From Altererythrobacter sp. (GTDB lineage Bacteria > Pseudomonadota > Alphaproteobacteria > Sphingomonadales > Sphingomonadaceae), in NCBI GenBank assembly GCA_023299945.1, contig JALZVZ010000191.1, forward strand, positions 1-15,854: a DNA stretch of 15,854 bases, written 5' to 3'. This document shows, in pieces, positions 13,926-15,854 of the stretch; position 1 is the stretch's first letter; every line of letters begins with the position of its first letter. Below the pieces are notes generated by a model. It was given only the letters and a program-made list of their open reading frames with translations, was not told where the DNA came from and searched no databases. The translations under genes were made by a program, and so were the position numbers.

Positions 13926-15131
13926 ATGGCGGAATATTCTCCGCCGGGCAAAGATAAAGGTGCTGGAAAAAAGAGGAACAATAAGTCCGGCAAGGTAGCC
14001 GATTTTCGCTACAAGCGTTCCTCCCAGCCAAATCCAAAACGCGGCAATTCTGCGAGCCCTCAGGGCAGCAGTGTGCCCGAAAAAATTAGCAAGAAAAATG
14101 GTCAAAATTCCAAAGGCAAACCCGGCCCAAGACAGGCCTATGCTGCGCTCGATCTAGGCACAAACAATTGCCGCCTGTTGATCGCGCGACCTTCAGGCGA
14201 AAATTTCACCGTTATTGATGCCTTTAGCCGCGTGGTAAAACTGGGCGAAAATCTGGCCACCACTGGGAAACTCTCAGAAGCGGCAATGGAGCGCACCTTG
14301 GGCGCATTGAAAGTGTGCAGCGATAAACTGCGCCGGCGCAATGTGCATCTCGCCCGCTCGGTTGCAACAGAAGCCTGCCGCAGGGCCAGCAATGGCGCTG
14401 CTTTCATTGAGCGCGTGCGCGAAGAAACCGGCATTGTGCTCGACATTATCAGCGCCGAAGAAGAGGCGCGGCTGGCGGTTTTAGGCTGCCATATTTTGCT
14501 GGAACATGGTGACAGTCCAGCGATTATTTTCGACATTGGCGGCGGTTCAACAGAGCTGGTTTTGCTAGAGCAAGGCGGCGAAACCGTGCCGCGCATTTTG
14601 GATTGGTTGTCTGTCCCTTGGGGAGTTGTTTCGCTCACTGATACTGTTCACCGCACAGGTTCAAGCGATGAAGAGCGCTTGGCACGATACACCGAAATGC
14701 GGCGTGTCGTGTTGGAAAGCCTGCAGCCCTTTGCGCAGCGTGTCAGCGAAGCCGCAAAAGCTGACGACATCCGTCTGCTCGGCACCAGCGGCACTGTGAC
14801 AACATTGGCCAGCCTACATTTGGAATTGCCCCATTATGACCGCAAAGCTGTCGACGGGCTGATCGTGCCTTCAAAAGCCATGCGCGATATTAGCGAGAGA
14901 TTGTCGCACATGTCACGCGGGGAGCGCGGCGACTTGCCCTGCATCGGGCAAGATCGGTCAGAACTTGTGGTGGCAGGATGCGCTATCCTTGAATCGATCC
15001 TCGATATTTGGCCAGCGGAAAAGCTGGGCGTTGCAGATCGCGGCATTCGTGAGGGCATTTTGCGCAGCTTAATGGCCATACCCGGAGTGCCCGACACTGG
15101 CCGCAGCAAACATGAAGGGAAGCGCGCATGA
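13926..15131 (+). CDS. Ppx/GppA family phosphatase with basic N-terminal extension
   Basis: Exopolyphosphatase or guanosine pentaphosphate phosphatase of the ASKHA fold, 401 residues. The catalytic part begins at about residue 72 with ALDLGTNNCRLLIA (phosphate loop 1) and continues with the ISAEEEARLAVLG segment around 176-188, IFDIGGGSTELVLL at 201-214 (phosphate loop 2) and GTSGTVTTLA. It lacks the extra C-terminal HD-like domain of long Ppx proteins. Residues 1-70 are low-complexity and rich in Lys, Arg, Asn and Ser, probably disordered, and could bind RNA or polyphosphate. There is no later in-frame ATG before the core, so the extension is probably real. The stop overlaps the rlmE start (ATGA). 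Whether the substrate is polyphosphate or pppGpp cannot be told from sequence. Confidence 0.88.
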   Translation: MAEYSPPGKDKGAGKKRNNKSGKVADFRYKRSSQPNPKRGNSASPQGSSVPEKISKKNGQNSKGKPGPRQAYAALDLGTNNCRLLIARPSGENFTVIDAFSRVVKLGENLATTGKLSEAAMERTLGALKVCSDKLRRRNVHLARSVATEACRRASNGAAFIERVREETGIVLDIISAEEEARLAVLGCHILLEHGDSPAIIFDIGGGSTELVLLEQGGETVPRILDWLSVPWGVVSLTDTVHRTGSSDEERLARYTEMRRVVLESLQPFAQRVSEAAKADDIRLLGTSGTVTTLASLHLELPHYDRKAVDGLIVPSKAMRDISERLSHMSRGERGDLPCIGQDRSELVVAGCAILESILDIWPAEKLGVADRGIREGILRSLMAIPGVPDTGRSKHEGKRA

Positions 15132-15793
15132 GCAGGTCAGGCGGCGATCCCAATCGGCGGGTCAAAACAGGCAAGAAGCGCAGCGAATCCTCGATCAAAT
15201 GGTTGGAGCGTCAACTCAATGATCCTTATGTGAAAAAGGCAAAGGCTGACGGCTATCGCAGCCGTGCCGCCTACAAAATCCTTGAGCTCGACAAGCGTTT
15301 CAAACTCATTCGCGGATCGAAGCGCGTGGTCGATTTGGGCATTGCGCCGGGCGGCTGGGCGCAAGTTGTGCGCAAGCTGGCGCCAAATGCTGGGATCGTT
15401 GGGATCGATCTATTGCCGACGGAGCCGATCGAAGGCGTGACCATCTTTGAGATGGATTTCATGGATGATAAAGCGCCCGCAATGCTTGAGGCGGCGCTAG
15501 ATGGTCCGCCCGATCTGGTGCTGTCGGATATGGCCGCCAATACTGTGGGCCACAAACAGACCGATCATTTGCGCACTATGGCATTGGTTGAGGCGGGCGC
15601 TTGGTTTGCAACCGAAACGCTGGAAAAAGGCGGCGCGTTTGTTGCCAAGGTTTTGGCAGGCGGCACCGATGCCGAATTGCTGAAAATGCTCAAAGCCCAT
15701 TTCAATAGCGTAAAACACGCAAAACCGCCTGCGAGCCGCAAGGGTTCATCGGAATGGTATGTGGTCGCGCAGGGCTTTAAAGGGCGCGAGTAA
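15128..15793 (+). CDS. rlmE: 23S rRNA (uridine-2'-O)-methyltransferase RlmE (FtsJ/RrmJ)
   Basis: Methylates the 2'-OH of U2552 (E. coli numbering) in 23S rRNA during late assembly of the large ribosomal subunit. It has 221 residues. The SAM-binding loop VDLGIAPGGW lies at 68-77, and the K-D-K-E catalytic tetrad is readable as K50 (RAAYKI), D134 (VLSDMAAN), K174 (FVAKVLAGG) and E209 (SSEWYVV). The basic N-terminus (RVKTGKKR) is typical. The ATG overlaps the ppx stop, indicating co-translation. A hairpin with a T-rich tail follows the stop by 12 bases. Confidence 0.95.
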   Translation: MSRSGGDPNRRVKTGKKRSESSIKWLERQLNDPYVKKAKADGYRSRAAYKILELDKRFKLIRGSKRVVDLGIAPGGWAQVVRKLAPNAGIVGIDLLPTEPIEGVTIFEMDFMDDKAPAMLEAALDGPPDLVLSDMAANTVGHKQTDHLRTMALVEAGAWFATETLEKGGAFVAKVLAGGTDAELLKMLKAHFNSVKHAKPPASRKGSSEWYVVAQGFKGRE

Positions 15794-15805
15794 AACGGCG
15801 CCCGG

Positions 15806-15837
15806 CGAAGGAGCGTTATGCGCCGCCTTCGTTTTCT
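15806..15837 (+). terminator. Probable terminator after rlmE
   Basis: CGAAGG (15806-15811) pairs with CCTTCG (15826-15831), with an inner GCG/CGC pairing and a TTATG loop, followed by TTTTCTT. The internal asymmetry makes it less than perfect. It overlaps the possible end of a converging gene. Confidence 0.5.
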
Positions 15838-15854
15838 TCAGCCGCAGCATCTTC
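15816..15854 (-). CDS. Possible C-terminus of a converging gene (partial)
   Basis: On the minus strand the last 36 bases read as EDAAAEENEGGA followed by TAA. An acidic, alanine-rich end like this is common at bacterial protein C-termini, and the position would make a normal convergent pair with rlmE. Twelve codons are too few to name a product or be sure it is coding. Confidence 0.3.
   Translation of the reverse strand, partial: EDAAAEENEGGA

Noticed and set aside
1..15854. CRISPR arrays, tRNA or rRNA genes, insertion sequences and phage genes
   Set aside because: No regularly spaced repeats, cloverleaf, rRNA-like sequence, transposase or integrase was seen on either strand.

Overview
The window looks like chromosomal DNA from an alphaproteobacterium of the Sphingomonadales, most likely an Erythrobacter-type organism. 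This rests on the NepR/EcfG/PhyR general stress response genes, the moderately high GC, the tight gene packing and the familiar sphingomonad housekeeping genes (glmM, thiD, lptFG, ppx-rlmE). It is inferred from gene content and protein style, not from a 16S gene. I see no rRNA, tRNA, CRISPR array, insertion sequence or prophage.

Layout. (1) 1-2727, +: the end of lptF, then lptG and a GNAT acetyltransferase, closely spaced or overlapping. A fatty acid desaturase (2724-3836, -) converges on them and shares stop-codon bases. (2) 3974-5137, +: a conserved protein of unknown function. (3) 5138-7400: a rearranged general stress response locus. It holds a candidate small RNA on the minus strand (about 5173-5256) with a C-rich loop and its own terminator, an AT-rich spacer, a phyR gene cut off just inside its receiver domain, and an antisense remnant of a CHASE-domain sensor kinase. 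It ends with nepR-ecfG behind a near-perfect EcfG promoter and a strong terminator. (4) 7472-9460, -: iron superoxide dismutase and a dicarboxylate/amino-acid symporter. (5) 9598-12885, +: glmM, a DUF1272 zinc protein, thiD and a second desaturase, each start overlapping the previous stop. (6) 12882-13754, -: a LOG-family protein whose stop overlaps the desaturase stop. (7) 13926-15793, +: a Ppx/GppA phosphatase with a basic N-terminal tail, overlapping rlmE. It is followed by a probable terminator and possibly the last codons of a converging gene.

The stress locus is the part worth most attention. In the known pathway, phosphorylated PhyR exposes its sigma-like domain, which pulls NepR off the sigma factor EcfG. 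Here PhyR keeps the whole sigma-like domain but loses the receiver that gates it. The break runs directly into a CHASE kinase fragment on the opposite strand. One deletion between a converging phyR and kinase gene would remove both 3' halves and give this junction. Either the stress response is decoupled from phosphorylation in this strain, or an intact PhyR exists elsewhere. The candidate small RNA beside it resembles GsrN of Caulobacter in general design: an EcfG-like promoter, a C-rich 5' loop and a terminator hairpin.
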